Notes: generated from the letters alone by a model not told the origin. Positions 23,454-34,326 are shown, counted from the first letter of the stretch. The stretch is 64,000 nt of DNA from an uncultured Helicobacter sp. (GCF_910577135.1 NZ_CAJTLL010000005.1:68154-132153); one strand, 5' to 3'. Made by a program: numbers and translations.

Positions 23454-23726
23454 TTACCAATTAAAATGTGATTCTTCCCCGTGAGGCACATTAACAATAG
23501 CAATATCCGGGTGGATTTCCTCTTTTAAGCGATTTTCAATAGCGTATTTAAGCGTATTTGCAGAGCTTGGGCAGCCTTTACACGCTCCCTCAAGCCGAAC
23601 ATATACCTTTGCATCTCTAATGCCTAGTAGAGTAATGTCTCCACCATCAAGTGTTAGTGTTGGACGCACCTTTTGCATAACCATTTCAACGGGTATTTTC
23701 AGCTCTTCATCACTAAAGGGAAACAC
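23454..23726 (-). CDS. NifU C-terminal-like Fe-S scaffold (Nfu)
   Basis: A 90-residue Nfu domain with the CxxC pair in EGACKGCPSS (C49, C52) and the LDGGDITL block ahead of it. Such proteins carry a 4Fe-4S cluster to client enzymes; NadA in this window would be one natural client. AGGGAGGTAATGG lies before the ATG. First gene of the nfu / TPR-like / murE operon. Confidence 0.92.
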   Translation of the reverse strand: MFPFSDEELKIPVEMVMQKVRPTLTLDGGDITLLGIRDAKVYVRLEGACKGCPSSANTLKYAIENRLKEEIHPDIAIVNVPHGEESHFNW

Positions 23727-23887
23727 GCCATTACCTCCCTAGAACTTTATATCCCCATATTTTAGCCTATTTTTTCAAATGTTATATACGAAATACACTT
23801 AAGCCTCCAAACTCGCTCTACAATGCGTATAACATAGCATATTAAGCAGCTGCAAGGCTATGGATTCTTTAGGCAGGGTAAGAAAAG

Positions 23888-24796
23888 CTACACCTTCCTT
23901 GCAACCAGCAATAATGAGCCGCCAAAAGGCATACCAAAAGGAAGTAAGGGCAATAGTGCATTTTCTAAGCGACATAGCCCAAGCAATGCACTATTTAGAA
24001 TCTTAGGAGGTGGCACATCGCGCAAAGCCTCTTTAGATAGCTTTTGTGCCTTTTTAGCAGGGCTTAACAAGGCTCGTGCAAACAAAAGCGGCGTGAGCGC
24101 GACGAAGAAATATTGCGCCATCTCTATATATAAACCGCATTCTTTAAATAGATTCATAAGCTTACCTTTGGTGTAGCGGCGTTTATGATGCACTAAGACA
24201 TCGTGTGCATTCCATAGCCATTGATGTGCGGGGACACTCACGCACAAAAGGCTTTTTGCATTGTTTTTAAGCATTTTTTTCATATTTATAATGGATTCTT
24301 TGTCATTCTCGATATGCTCTATCACATCAAAGGCAAAAATACAATCAAACTCATCTTCAAAAGGCACATCAAGCAAATCCATACAAAAAAGCTTAGAAAT
24401 GCCATAAGTTTTAGCATATTCCAAGCCTTGTGAGTGAATCTCACCCAATGCCATATCCTCAAATCCTTGCGAGAGAAAATATCGCGTAACGCTCCCTGTC
24501 CCCGCTCCTACATCAAGTATATATTGCTGCTTGAAGTGTTCCTTACCATATAAACGCACAAGCTGCTTACTCACCTGCTGGTAGATAAACTCCACCCTAC
24601 TCCTATGCCAAAAATGCACCTTTTCAGCCAAATAGAGCATATCCATACCTTCAAGTGGAAAATGCGTATTTGAATATGAAGTGTGAGGCGATATCTGGGA
24701 ATTATAAGAATCTATATTGCTAAAAGAGGGATTATCTAATGGGGGGGGGGCAAAGAATACAATGCCATTTTGGATATATGAGGGCTTTATCTGCAT
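23888..24796 (-). CDS. Class I SAM methyltransferase, probably phase-variable
   Basis: The ATG at 24796 has AAAAGGAG upstream; an open frame extends further but without a site. The 302-residue product has the SAM-binding YILDVGAGTGS motif, DVIEHIEND and a C-terminal hydrophobic stretch (FFVALTPLLFARALL). A ten-C run (24741-24750 on the plus strand as G10) encodes three prolines at residues 16-18, so slippage would switch the gene off; in this sequence it is on. The neighbouring divergent gene is a glycosyltransferase, suggesting a surface-glycan or lipid methylase. Confidence 0.82.
   Translation of the reverse strand: MQIKPSYIQNGIVFFAPPPLDNPSFSNIDSYNSQISPHTSYSNTHFPLEGMDMLYLAEKVHFWHRSRVEFIYQQVSKQLVRLYGKEHFKQQYILDVGAGTGSVTRYFLSQGFEDMALGEIHSQGLEYAKTYGISKLFCMDLLDVPFEDEFDCIFAFDVIEHIENDKESIINMKKMLKNNAKSLLCVSVPAHQWLWNAHDVLVHHKRRYTKGKLMNLFKECGLYIEMAQYFFVALTPLLFARALLSPAKKAQKLSKEALRDVPPPKILNSALLGLCRLENALLPLLPFGMPFGGSLLLVARKV
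24741..24750 (+). repeat. G10 slippage tract in the methyltransferase gene
   Basis: Ten consecutive G on the plus strand within the first 60 coding bases of a minus-strand gene. Tracts of eight or more G/C in Helicobacter coding regions are established contingency loci. The present length keeps the frame open. Confidence 0.75.
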
Positions 24797-25034
24797 AAGA
24801 CTCCTTTTGTAAAAAATGAAAGATTTATGAAAATTATACCTTGAAAAACCCACTTTACAAATGTGGAGAGAGGTATTTCCAAACAATCATTAAGGCGCGA
24901 ATATAACACAAAATACAATGATAAAAGAATCTGGATTAGAATGTTGATTGCAATATACACTAAAATAATAGATTATCATTCTCAATTGATATTTGTGCTA
25001 CAATCATAACTTTTAACCCGCATAAAGGATTTTT

Positions 25035-26417
25035 ATGAATCGTAGCTCAAGTAATACTCATATCACAGGAGTAATCACCCTCTTTTTGCTCATTGTCTTA
25101 TGGAATATTAATCGCGAATCATTTTGGGGAGATGAAGCATTTAGCGTATATTCTATTATGGGGGGGGGGCATAGCACAAGCCTAAATACTTGGGATTTTA
25201 GGAGCTTTTGGCATAATCCTAAATGACAATCACCCTTTTTTTACAATCTCCTTCTTAAAATCTACTCACATATCTTTGGTACTTTTGATTTTACGCTGCG
25301 CTTTTTTAGCACTTTATGGATACTTTTTGGCGCTATTACTAGCTATATCCTCCTCTATAAACATCATCTTGAAAAACTCGCGCTCATATATTTTGTTTTA
25401 TTTCTCTTTAGCTCCAAATACTATTTATTACGCACAAGAATCCCGAAATTACGCTATGCTCCTTGCATTAGCAAGTATTTTTTGCACCCTTTTGTATTGC
25501 GTTTTTGAATCTATGTATTACAGATTAACACTCAAACGCCCTATGTATTATTTTGTAGGTATATTGATATGCGGGGTTGCAATGGTTCTAACGCATTACT
25601 ACGCATATATTTTTGTGTTTTCTACGGGTATGATTGCACTTATTCAGGCTTGGCGCACGAAGCAATATTTCATACCCCTATTTATCATTTTTACCCTTAT
25701 GGGTGCGATGGGGGTTATGTGGATTGGCATTCATCACTACTATGGAGACTTTTTACATCGTATGAATAGTGAATGGGTATATGATAAAAGTCTCTATTTT
25801 CTGCTTTTATCTATTCCACTCTCGGCATTGGGGAAGTTTGGCTGGATTTTCGTCATACTTTTTTACGCCTTTTGTTTTAAGCAAATCCCTCTTAAAGTAT
25901 ATAGGCAATACGCACCTCTGCTTTATATTGTAGGCTTAGAGCTATGTATCATCATTGCTATTTTTATGAGTATATCTCAAACGATAACAACACGCTATTT
26001 TGTGGAACTTTATCCGCTTATCTATTTATTTCTTGCAAGTATTTTGGTATACGCCTCTAGGTATGCTGTATTTTACATACCTGCCCTTACTCTTATCCTT
26101 GTAGCACATATCACAGCGCCACATATCATAAGGAGGATTTACGCGCAGCGAGTGCCTCCATCGCCACACATTTTGATTCACAAAATTGCAAACTGCCTCT
26201 CGCTTGAATAGCTTATAAGCGGTATTTACCTCAATTTGAAGCCATAGAAACACTCCTAGAACAAAAAGACTGGGACTTAATCCTTTTGTCCACACACAAC
26301 AAAGATGACAAATCTTTTACCCGCATTCATAGCTTTTTAGAACAGCATAACATCAGTACAACATACAAGATTCTTTCATTTAATGGAGCGGTCGTAGTGG
26401 TAAAAAGCAATCAATAA
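25035..26417 (+). pseudogene. GT-C glycosyltransferase (ArnT/PMT-like), three frameshifts
   Basis: The gene opens with a membrane helix and NRESFWGDEAFS, the acidic motif of GT-C transferases that use polyprenyl-phosphate sugars. A G10 tract (25160-25169) follows and is in the open phase. Three one-base lesions break the frame: one T too many at 25196-25199, one T too many at 25401-25403, and one A missing near 26208. Corrected, it reads on through NDNHPFFYNLLLKIYSHIFG, LAPNTIYYAQESRNYAMLL and many membrane helices to a soluble C-terminus ending VVVVKSNQ, about 460 residues. A surface-glycan transferase that is now dead or misassembled. Confidence 0.8.
25160..25169 (+). repeat. G10 slippage tract in the GT-C gene
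   Basis: Ten G encode MGGG after SVYSI. It is 410 bases from the G10 tract of the divergent methyltransferase gene, so two contingency tracts stand back to back around one promoter region. Confidence 0.7.
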
Positions 26418-26448
26418 TCAAAACTTAGCGATGGAACTATCCTGCCTT

Positions 26449-28002
26449 TTAAAGAGGCAAGATTTGTAATATACTTTGTATCACCACAGCATTGATTAAA
26501 TCAATAAAGAACGCTCCTACCAAAGGCACGACAATAAATGCCATATGACTTGGTCCATAATGTGAAGTAACCGTCTGCATATTCACCATAGCTGTAGGTG
26601 TCGCGCCTAAGCCAAAGCCACAATGCCCCGCTGCCAATACAGCCGCGTCATAATCCCTCCCACAGAATCTAAAGGTAACAAACACGGCAAAAAGCACCAT
26701 ACATACTGCCTGTGCGGTCAAAATCACTATCATAGGTAATGCCAATGCCACAAGCTCCCATAGATTCAAAGTCATCATCGCAAAGGCAAGAAAAAGCGAG
26801 AGCGAGACATTCCCTAGCACAGAGACTTCCCTATCAAAGACTTGATGAATATTGAGCGCACTTAGCACATTACGCAAAATCACGCCCATAAAGAGACAAT
26901 ACACAAATGTAGGGAGATTAAATGAGGGAAATGCACTCTTACTATAATCGCTAAGCAATGTCCCTATGAGGAGGCACATCGCAATGAGTGCTAAAGATTC
27001 TATAAAGCTAATGGGTGTAATAAGCCGCTCTTTATTGGGCGTCTCAAAGCCGTGAGAATCCTTGCTAATATGCTCTTTACCCGGAATCTTAAGATTATGC
27101 TTTTTAATCAAATAACGCGCAGTAGGTCCGCCTATAAGCCCTCCCATCACAAGCCCAAAGGTCGCACACGCCATAGCCACCTCCGTAGCTGCACCAAAAT
27201 TATAAGGTGGATTTTTAAATATATCTGCCCACGCTGCACCTGTGCCATGTCCTCCACTCATCGTAATAGAACCGCCAAGCATTCCAAGCAGTGGATTTTG
27301 TCCCATTGCATAGCTCACGCCCACGCCGATGATGTTTTGCAAAAAGAGTAGTCCTACTACAACGCCTAAAAATATCACTAGCATTTTACCGCCTTTTTTT
27401 AGCGAGGCAAAATCCGCACTCAAGCCAATCGAAGAGAAAAAGGCAAGCATTAGCGGGTCTTTAAGTGAAGTATCAAACTTAAATTCAATATGCAAGAATT
27501 GATACACACAGAGGATAAAAATCGCCGCTAAGATTCCACCTACGACGGGCTCGGGAATATTGTAATCCCGTAAAACCTTTACCTTAGAGATGATATATCG
27601 CCCAGTGAGTAACACAAATACCATACATACCAGAGTGAAATAAAAATCAAAAGAGAATGCTCCAAGACGTGCAGAATCCCCCTTGATATAAAAATGTTTA
27701 ATTCCCTCATTTTCGCTCTGTGTCTCTACATATAAAAATTCTAAAAATTCATCATTGCTTGCAAGAGCTTTAATCTTCTGCCCTCGATTAAGGGTATTGC
27801 CTAATATGCAGGATTCAAAAGGAGCACTATATACATTAGTATCATCTGCATTCACTATATAGTCATTCGCCCACGATGAGATGGGGTGCATAACTGATGA
27901 AGTAGCGTTAGTGCAAGGGCTCCCCCCACCCCATTGCGCCACCTCTGCATGAAGCGATGAAAACAAGCAAAGTGCGAGAAATAAAATGAGTTTGCCAAAC
28001 AT
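26449..28002 (-). CDS. gltS: Sodium/glutamate symporter with an extra periplasmic N-terminal domain
   Basis: Residues about 115-517 form a complete GltS-type Na+/glutamate carrier (YNIPEPVVGGILAA, GGSITMSGGHGTGAAW, AAGHCGFGLGATPTAMVNM). Ahead of it lie a signal peptide (residues 1-19) and about 95 residues with two cysteines and a VYSAPFESCILGNTLNRG segment like a bacterial SH3 domain. Ordinary GltS proteins have about 400 residues and lack this part. The reading frame is continuous, so the fusion is real unless a start inside is used. Confidence 0.88.
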   Translation of the reverse strand: MFGKLILFLALCLFSSLHAEVAQWGGGSPCTNATSSVMHPISSWANDYIVNADDTNVYSAPFESCILGNTLNRGQKIKALASNDEFLEFLYVETQSENEGIKHFYIKGDSARLGAFSFDFYFTLVCMVFVLLTGRYIISKVKVLRDYNIPEPVVGGILAAIFILCVYQFLHIEFKFDTSLKDPLMLAFFSSIGLSADFASLKKGGKMLVIFLGVVVGLLFLQNIIGVGVSYAMGQNPLLGMLGGSITMSGGHGTGAAWADIFKNPPYNFGAATEVAMACATFGLVMGGLIGGPTARYLIKKHNLKIPGKEHISKDSHGFETPNKERLITPISFIESLALIAMCLLIGTLLSDYSKSAFPSFNLPTFVYCLFMGVILRNVLSALNIHQVFDREVSVLGNVSLSLFLAFAMMTLNLWELVALALPMIVILTAQAVCMVLFAVFVTFRFCGRDYDAAVLAAGHCGFGLGATPTAMVNMQTVTSHYGPSHMAFIVVPLVGAFFIDLINAVVIQSILQILPL

Positions 28003-28201
28003 AAATTATTCCTTTATTTTGAATTTGCAAAAATTATAATTCGCATATTTTAATCTTCACGTAATAACATTGTATAATTTCTATTTAATCATTCTTGCAG
28101 AAGACTTAAGAAAATGTAAATAAATGCTTGGGTAGAATCCACCCTCTAACAACTACTTAAGCTTCAAATGCCTGAATGATAAGGATTGCAGAGTACAGAG
28201 A

Positions 28202-28276
28202 GTTCGCGTAGCTCAGTGGTAGAGCACTACCTTGACATGGTAGGGGTCGCTGGTTCAAATCCAGTCGTGAACACCA
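28202..28276 (+). tRNA. tRNA-Val (anticodon GAC)
   Basis: A 75-base cloverleaf with CCA encoded. The acceptor GTTCGCG pairs with CGTGAAC, the D-arm has AGCTCAGTGG, the anticodon loop is CTTGACATG (GAC) and the T-arm contains GGTTCAAATCC. It reads GUC and GUU valine codons. Confidence 0.95.
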
Positions 28277-28368
28277 TCTAGTGCAACATATTATTGCTTT
28301 AATATAAGGTATTTATGCGTATTTTTACACTTTAATTTTTTACTTGTAGTGGATAAATATTGAGTATC

Positions 28369-28866
28369 TTAAGTCTTAGAGTGCTTCTCCCTCAACATCT
28401 GCCAGATAATCAGCACTACGCTTATATCAATCATTACATCGGCTAAATTAAAAATCGCGAAATCAAACCAATAATGCCAATACACATAATCCACCACGCC
28501 CTCATACATAAACCTATCAAGAATATTTGAAACCCCCGCACCCACTAAGATTCCTAGTGTCACATAATGCTTTAAGAAAAAGTCGCTGCATAGTGCAAAA
28601 AGTAGCAAAAAGCACAAAAATAAAATCTGCAGATATTTTAAATACTCGCTCAAAAAACTAAACATCGAAAACGCCACACCTTTATTATATACTAACGCCC
28701 TCCCGCCTATGCTTAACACCTCGCTATCCCAAGCAAAGCCCTCAATCATAATAATTTTCACCCATTGATCAAGAGCTATACTGAATATAAAAAGTGCGGC
28801 AAACACAAGCAAATGCCGCTTACTAAGCTGATGGATATATTGTAAAGATAGCATTTGCTCACACAT
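28369..28866 (-). CDS. lspA: Lipoprotein signal peptidase
   Basis: LspA cleaves prolipoprotein signal peptides in the inner membrane. The 165-residue protein has four hydrophobic helices and both catalytic aspartates in SNILDRF (D117) and FNLADVMID (D143). The start overlaps the end of glmM by eight bases. The glmM-lspA order with rpsT-prfA divergent is as in H. pylori. Confidence 0.95.
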   Translation of the reverse strand: MCEQMLSLQYIHQLSKRHLLVFAALFIFSIALDQWVKIIMIEGFAWDSEVLSIGGRALVYNKGVAFSMFSFLSEYLKYLQILFLCFLLLFALCSDFFLKHYVTLGILVGAGVSNILDRFMYEGVVDYVYWHYWFDFAIFNLADVMIDISVVLIIWQMLREKHSKT

Positions 28867-30217
28867 TGAGTTGCTTTTGAAAAAACTCTACAAGCATTTT
28901 AACCTGCCTCTCGACTATTTTAGAATCCTTACCCTCGACCAAGATTCTAAGCTTATTTTCCGTGCCAGAGTAGCGCACTAAGTGACGATTGCCACTTTGA
29001 GTAATAGAATCTAGCTTCTCTTGCAGCCCCTTAATATTTTCAAGGGGCTTTTTATGCGCTACTTTGAGGTTAAAAAGCTCACTTGGGTAGAGCTCAAAAG
29101 GATTAAGCACATCTTTTGAGCTTTGCTTACTTTGTAACAAAAGAGCTAAAACTTGCAAGGCACTCACCAAGCCATCGCCTGTTTTAGCATAATCGCTAAA
29201 AATGATATGTCCGCTATTTTCCCCACCAAAATTGAGGTTATGCTCTTGCATCATATCCCACACATATTTATCACCAACATTACAGCGATACAGGCTTATT
29301 TTATGCGATTTGAGAAACTCCTCAAGTGCCAGATTACTCATCAGTGTCGCCACAATGGCATTATTTTTTAATACACCCATTTGCTTTTGATAAAGCGCAA
29401 GTGCACCGATAAGCTTATCGCCATTGACGATATTGCCCTCGCTATCCACCACAACAAGCCTATCCGCATCGCCATCAAGGGCAAAACCCACATCAGCGCG
29501 ATATGTCCGCACCTTTTGCGCTAAATCCTCTGGGTGCATAGCCCCGCACTGCTTATTGATATTGAATCCATCGGGTTCGTCATTAATCGCAATCACATCA
29601 GCCCCAAGCTCACTAAGCACGATAGGGGCGACCCGATACGCCGCGCCATTGGCACAATCGCACACAATTCTAAGCCCTCTTAACGTAAGGTGTTTGGGAA
29701 ATGAATTTTTAATATGCACAATATAGCGCCCCACGACATCATCGATACGTTTTGAGCTACCAATCTCCTGTCCGCTTTTGAGTGCAGCTTGTAGGGCGGC
29801 ATTATCGTGGTAGTAAGATTCTATACTCTCCTCCTCTTGCGGGGCAAGTTTGTAGCCGCAATGATTGAAGAATTTAATGCCATTGTCATCATAGGGATTA
29901 TGACTAGCACTAATCATCACTCCTGCATCGCAGCGCATATCTTCAGTGAGGAAAGCCACTGCAGGAGTAGGCATAGGACCAATTTGTATCACATCATAGC
30001 CCACAGAAGTAAGGCTTGAGACAAGTGCATTTTCTATCATATAGCCGCTGCGGCGTGTATCTTTACCTACTAGAATCTTATTTGTAAGGGAATGTTGGCG
30101 GAAGTGTATCCCCGCACTCGCACCTAGGGCAATCACACTTGAAGGCGTGATAACTTCTCCGGCTCGTCCTCTCACGCCATCAGTGCCAAAAAGCTTTATA
30201 TCCTTCGAGTTCATCAT
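28859..30217 (-). CDS. glmM: Phosphoglucosamine mutase
   Basis: GlmM interconverts glucosamine 6- and 1-phosphate for peptidoglycan and LPS precursors. The 452-residue protein shows the catalytic serine in [13 protein letters not shown] (S104), the metal-binding DGDADR loop and the sugar-binding GENSGH motif, and ends with the phosphate-binding [16 protein letters not shown] precedes the ATG. It is transcribed divergently from rpsT. Confidence 0.96.
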   Translation of the reverse strand: MMNSKDIKLFGTDGVRGRAGEVITPSSVIALGASAGIHFRQHSLTNKILVGKDTRRSGYMIENALVSSLTSVGYDVIQIGPMPTPAVAFLTEDMRCDAGVMISASHNPYDDNGIKFFNHCGYKLAPQEEESIESYYHDNAALQAALKSGQEIGSSKRIDDVVGRYIVHIKNSFPKHLTLRGLRIVCDCANGAAYRVAPIVLSELGADVIAINDEPDGFNINKQCGAMHPEDLAQKVRTYRADVGFALDGDADRLVVVDSEGNIVNGDKLIGALALYQKQMGVLKNNAIVATLMSNLALEEFLKSHKISLYRCNVGDKYVWDMMQEHNLNFGGENSGHIIFSDYAKTGDGLVSALQVLALLLQSKQSSKDVLNPFELYPSELFNLKVAHKKPLENIKGLQEKLDSITQSGNRHLVRYSGTENKLRILVEGKDSKIVERQVKMLVEFFQKQLNV

Positions 30218-30301
30218 ATCTCCTTAATGGCTTTAAACTGCATTTAATCAAACTTTTGGCACAATTTTGCCTTAATTTTTTTTAAAAAGGACTAATAGGA
30301 A

Positions 30302-30574
30302 ATGGCAAATCATAAATCCGCACAAAAACGCATTCGACAGACAAAAACACGAACCGAGCGTAATCGATACTACAAAACGCGCATTAAAAATATTGTCCGT
30401 AATCTTAGAGAAGCAGTAGTAAATAAAGACCTTGCAAAAGCGCAAGAAGCCTTTAAAATTGCCAATAAAGAGCTACACAAATATGTAAGTAAGGGCATTT
30501 TAACAAAAAATACAGCCGCAAGAAAAGTATCGCGCCTCAATGCAAGTGTGAAAAAACTCGCACAATCTGCCTAA
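30302..30574 (+). CDS. rpsT: 30S ribosomal protein S20
   Basis: A 90-residue basic helical protein that starts [20 protein letters not shown], the S20 signature, and ends with [12 protein letters not shown]. It binds 16S rRNA early in 30S assembly. AAAGGACTAATAGGAA lies upstream. prfA follows 24 bases later and is probably cotranscribed. Confidence 0.97.
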   Translation: MANHKSAQKRIRQTKTRTERNRYYKTRIKNIVRNLREAVVNKDLAKAQEAFKIANKELHKYVSKGILTKNTAARKVSRLNASVKKLAQSA

Positions 30575-30598
30575 TCACCATTTTTACAAAGGCTTGAA

Positions 30599-31663
30599 AT
30601 GCTTGTCGATAAGCTTAAGCCCATTGTGGCGCATTATGATGAGATTTCAAACCTCCTTACTTTAGAATCCACTCTCTCTAACATCCAGCAATTAACACAA
30701 CTTAGCAAAGAACAAAGCGATATAGAATCTATCGTGCAAAAGGCTAGAGCATATTTTGCCACACTTGAGGGCATTGCTGAAAATAAGACATTACTAGAGG
30801 ATAAGGAGCTAGGTGAGCTTGCCAAAGAAGAGCTCAAAGATTTAGAATCTCAAAAAATCATATTAGAGGAGGAAATTAAGATTCTCCTTATCCCTAAAGA
30901 TCCTAATGATGGTAAAAATATTTATCTTGAAATCCGCGCTGGGACAGGCGGTGATGAGGCGGGAATCTTTGTAGGAGACTTGTTTAAGGCGTATTGCCGC
31001 TATGCGGATTTGCAAAAATGGAAAGTGGAGATAATGAGCGCGAGTGAAAATAATGTGGGTGGCTATAAGGAGGTGATTGCACTTATCAAAGGTAATGGCG
31101 CATACTCGCGGCTCAAATATGAGGGCGGCACTCATCGAGTGCAGCGTGTCCCCGAGACAGAATCTCAAGGGCGGATTCACACTTCTGCCATCACCGTGGC
31201 GATTATGCCTGAGGTTGATGATGTAAGCGTCGATATTAATCCAAATGATTTGAAAATCGAAGTTTTCCGCAGCGGCGGGCACGGAGGGCAAAGTGTCAAT
31301 ACAACTGATTCTGCAGTGAGGATTACCCATATCCCTACAGGCATTAGCGTATCAATGCAAGATGAAAAATCTCAACATAAAAATAAAGACAAGGCACTAA
31401 AGATTCTCAAAGCGAGGCTGTATGAAGCCGAGATTGAAGCCCAAAATGCCCAAAATAAAGAGGTACGCAAAACACAAGTAGGGAGTGGCGATAGAAGTGA
31501 ACGAATCCGCACTTATAACTATCCGCAAAATCGCCTTACAGACCATCGCATCGGCTTAACGCTTTATAGCCTTGAAGAGATTATGCTAGGTGGGCTGCTT
31601 GATGAGATTATAAATCCCCTTATCGCCCACGCCCAAAGTCAAGCAATGGGAACGACTGAATAA
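30599..31663 (+). CDS. prfA: Peptide chain release factor 1
   Basis: RF1 reads UAA and UAG. The 354-residue protein has the PET variant of the codon-reading tripeptide region ([14 protein letters not shown]) and the peptidyl-release GGQ in [16 protein letters not shown]. The TAA stop overlaps the ATG of the broken fucosyltransferase gene by one base, indicating an operon. Confidence 0.96.
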   Translation: MLVDKLKPIVAHYDEISNLLTLESTLSNIQQLTQLSKEQSDIESIVQKARAYFATLEGIAENKTLLEDKELGELAKEELKDLESQKIILEEEIKILLIPKDPNDGKNIYLEIRAGTGGDEAGIFVGDLFKAYCRYADLQKWKVEIMSASENNVGGYKEVIALIKGNGAYSRLKYEGGTHRVQRVPETESQGRIHTSAITVAIMPEVDDVSVDINPNDLKIEVFRSGGHGGQSVNTTDSAVRITHIPTGISVSMQDEKSQHKNKDKALKILKARLYEAEIEAQNAQNKEVRKTQVGSGDRSERIRTYNYPQNRLTDHRIGLTLYSLEEIMLGGLLDEIINPLIAHAQSQAMGTTE

Positions 31664-33014
31664 TGCCACAAAAGCCGACAAAAAAGGTGTATTTTTGCGA
31701 TGGGGCGGTGGAAGGGAAGATTCTAGAAATCCTCCGCAAACATTATAAGCTCATCTTTACCGACAAAAATCCTGATTATATCTCTTATTCTGTGATGGGA
31801 GATAATGTAACCCCTCGCGTAAAATCAAAGTCATTTTGCGTTTGAAATCAAAGTGAGGGATTTTACTTTGATTTCAAACATTAAATTTAAGTAAATTTAA
31901 TAATCCCCAGCAGTAAAACTAGCCCTTTAAGCCTCTTATCCCCAACCTTTAAAAAAGCTCTATAATCTCTCTTAAGTTCTCTTGCCTTATCTTATCTCCC
32001 AGCCATTAGCCCCATCATATACTACTCATTCAAATTTGAGCGCACTTTGATTTTTCAAATATCCCTCATTCTCTCGCACTTTGCTTTATTTGCTTAGCTT
32101 CTCTCTCACTTTGATTCCTGACAAAACTATACAGATAAGATATTGAATATGATGGGATTAGAATCTTTTCCTGTGGGGAGAATGTTCGGGCGGATTTTAA
32201 TTTTTGTGATTATGCGATTGGATATGATTATATGGAGTTTGAGGATAGATATATGCGCTATCCGCTCTACTTGCATTATAAAGGAGTCATGGAAAAAGCT
32301 ATGAGCAAACATCAAAGCATCACTCCGCAGTTACTCAAGGAGAAAACGCGATTTTGCACCTTTGTAGTGAGTAATGGCAAGGCAGATGAGCTACGGGCGC
32401 AGTTTTTTGACTATCTTTCTCAATATGATCATATAGATAGCGGTGGAGGCTATAAAAATAATATTGGCAAACGCGTAGCAGATAAATATGCCTTTCTCAA
32501 AACAGGCAAATTCAACATCACCTTTGAAAATTCAAGCACAAATGGCTATACGACAGAAAAGTTGATTGAGGCACTCGCCGCCCAAAGCATACCTATCTAT
32601 TGGGGTGATGAAAGAGTGAGCTTGCCTTTAGAATCAAGCGGGGGTGGGGTGAATGCAAAGGCTTTTATCCATTGCCGCTCACATACAGATTTCGCAGCAG
32701 TGTTAGAGCAGATTAAATATCTTAATAAAAATGATGAAGCCTACCTTGCTATGCTTTCCCAGCCTAGTTTTCTAAATAGCAATCACCAAGAAATTTTTGA
32801 CAAAAAGCTTGAAGACTTTTTGCTTCATATTTTTAATCAACCTTTAGAAAAGGCTTATCGCAGAGGCTTTGGGCAATGGCGATGTAACCTAGAGAGACGT
32901 TATAAAAAAATTCAAAGAGCACGTAGATTAGCTAATAACTTTGCTCATATCTTTCAAAAGCCTATTCGAGCAATAAAATCTACCTTTCGCAAGATTCTAT
33001 TGCCCTTAAAGTAA
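31663..33014 (+). pseudogene. GT10 alpha-1,3-fucosyltransferase split by a ~330-base insertion
   Basis: The 5' part (31663-31845) reads like the start of a GT10 enzyme (HYKLIFTDKNPDYISYS). It stops inside an inverted repeat. The family frame resumes near 32140 with YDGIRIFSCGENVRADFN, then CDYAIGYDYMEFEDRYMR, FENSSTNGYTTEKLIEAL and IPIYWG, and runs to 33014. Between lie about 330 bases of unrelated AT-rich DNA. GT10 enzymes add fucose to O-antigen to make Lewis-type epitopes. A start at ATG 32232 would lack the donor-site N-terminal part, so activity is unlikely. Confidence 0.82.
31805..32140. repeat. Insertion in the fucosyltransferase gene with repeats and a hairpin
   Basis: A perfect 14-bp inverted repeat, TTTGAAATCAAAGT (31841-31854) and ACTTTGATTTCAAA (31865-31878), has a 10-base loop. 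The word ACTTTGATT or its complement AATCAAAGT recurs about five times across the insert, in both orientations. No transposase gene is present; it resembles a small palindromic repeat or miniature element remnant. Confidence 0.6.
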
Positions 33015-33027
33015 ATCAAAATGAGTA

Positions 33028-33064
33028 ATAATGGATAGCCTATTATAAAAAAGCTATCCATTAT
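33028..33064. terminator. Bidirectional terminator between convergent genes
   Basis: Arms ATAATGGATAGC (33028-33039) and GCTATCCATTAT (33053-33064) form a perfect 12-bp stem with a 13-base A/T loop, between the fucosyltransferase remnant and the converging TraF-like gene. Confidence 0.75.
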
Positions 33065-33070
33065 CAAGGC

Positions 33071-34252
33071 TTAGAAATTCAAACCACCACCAATTTTAAT
33101 AGCTACATAATTAGGGATAGCCACGCCTCCCATATCTGTCTTGCCTGTGGAGTATGACAGAGCAATACCAATCAAACCTAAACCAAATCCACCACTAAAG
33201 GTTAAACCATTATCTAAGCCAAAATCCTTTGCTATACCTAGATTTAAATCCACATTTTCAAATCTTGTGCTGTGGAATCTCATCCCACCACCAACAACTT
33301 GAGAATGCACGGTCTTGGAAGCAAGAGGAAGCAACTTATTTGATGTCAAATCTGCATCGAAGGTAAATGTCAGCCAATCTAATGGGTCAAGCGACATACC
33401 CAAACGCACTTGAGGATTAAGGGAAATTTTTTCATTTGTGCTAACACCATTGCTAATATGTTTCATCGTAAAGCTTGGTGCATTGAGATTTTTAACAACC
33501 AATCCTATGCCTAAACGATTATTTATAATGTTAGGACTATAGTATGCGCCCAAATCTAGCCCAACATTAAAGCTTGAAGCTGCATTTTCTACTGAAAGTG
33601 TATCTTTGATAAGATCAGTTATATTCCCATTAAGATCCATACTATGCCTTCCACCAGCGCCAAACATAAACTTCACACTCGCACCCATGCTTATCTCTCC
33701 CGCAGATGTGCTAAAACGATATGCATAACCAATAGGTAGCTCATCAATAGCTAACAAGTGTGCATCAAACCCAGCATTGTCTGTTACATCATTAAGATTA
33801 GTGGAATTATCGGGTATATTTCCCCAACCACTCAAAGAAGTATAAATATTTTTAAAATAACCAATGCTTAGATTATGTCCTTGCGATATAGGTAGCAATT
33901 GAAATACGATACCACTTTGAAAGGTAAGATTAGCACCTCGATTTAGTGCCTCATTCAAAGATTGAGTATTCTTAATTGTATCTTGTTCCAAAATGGAGTC
34001 GTCAAACATCGTGAAAAGCCCACTATCCATAAGTGTTGCACCCACATTCCAACCAACTTTAGCGTGTTTTGCAGGTTCTGCTGCAAGTAATGCAGGATTA
34101 TAATATAAACCCCATTGTGTTTGCTTCAGAGCCACACCAGCGCCACCCAAAGCGGCAGAGCGAATCCCCTGCCCTCCAAACTCCACAGCACAACTCAATA
34201 AAGGTGCAAGCAACATTGTGCCCGAACCTATTTTCTTATAAACTCTATTCAT
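33071..34252 (-). CDS. TraF-like outer-membrane protein (PF13729 type)
   Basis: A 393-residue protein with a signal sequence and the N-terminal signature GGQGIRSAALGGAGVAL...YNPALLA found in the TraF_2/FadL-like barrels. The rest alternates beta strands with Gly-rich turns and ends in IKIGGGLNF with a terminal aromatic residue, as for barrel insertion by BamA. Despite the conjugal name of the family no transfer genes are nearby; a transport or adhesion role is likely. Confidence 0.8.
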   Translation of the reverse strand: MNRVYKKIGSGTMLLAPLLSCAVEFGGQGIRSAALGGAGVALKQTQWGLYYNPALLAAEPAKHAKVGWNVGATLMDSGLFTMFDDSILEQDTIKNTQSLNEALNRGANLTFQSGIVFQLLPISQGHNLSIGYFKNIYTSLSGWGNIPDNSTNLNDVTDNAGFDAHLLAIDELPIGYAYRFSTSAGEISMGASVKFMFGAGGRHSMDLNGNITDLIKDTLSVENAASSFNVGLDLGAYYSPNIINNRLGIGLVVKNLNAPSFTMKHISNGVSTNEKISLNPQVRLGMSLDPLDWLTFTFDADLTSNKLLPLASKTVHSQVVGGGMRFHSTRFENVDLNLGIAKDFGLDNGLTFSGGFGLGLIGIALSYSTGKTDMGGVAIPNYVAIKIGGGLNF

Positions 34253-34326
34253 AGCGTCTCCTTATTACTTAATGTTAATGGATTCTCCTAATTTTACATA
34301 AAATCTATATGTAAAGCAATAAATTT

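Noticed and set aside
24971..24992. Fur-like site between the two G10 genes
   Set aside because: Only one half matches a Fur box and no iron gene is next to it; too weak to annotate.
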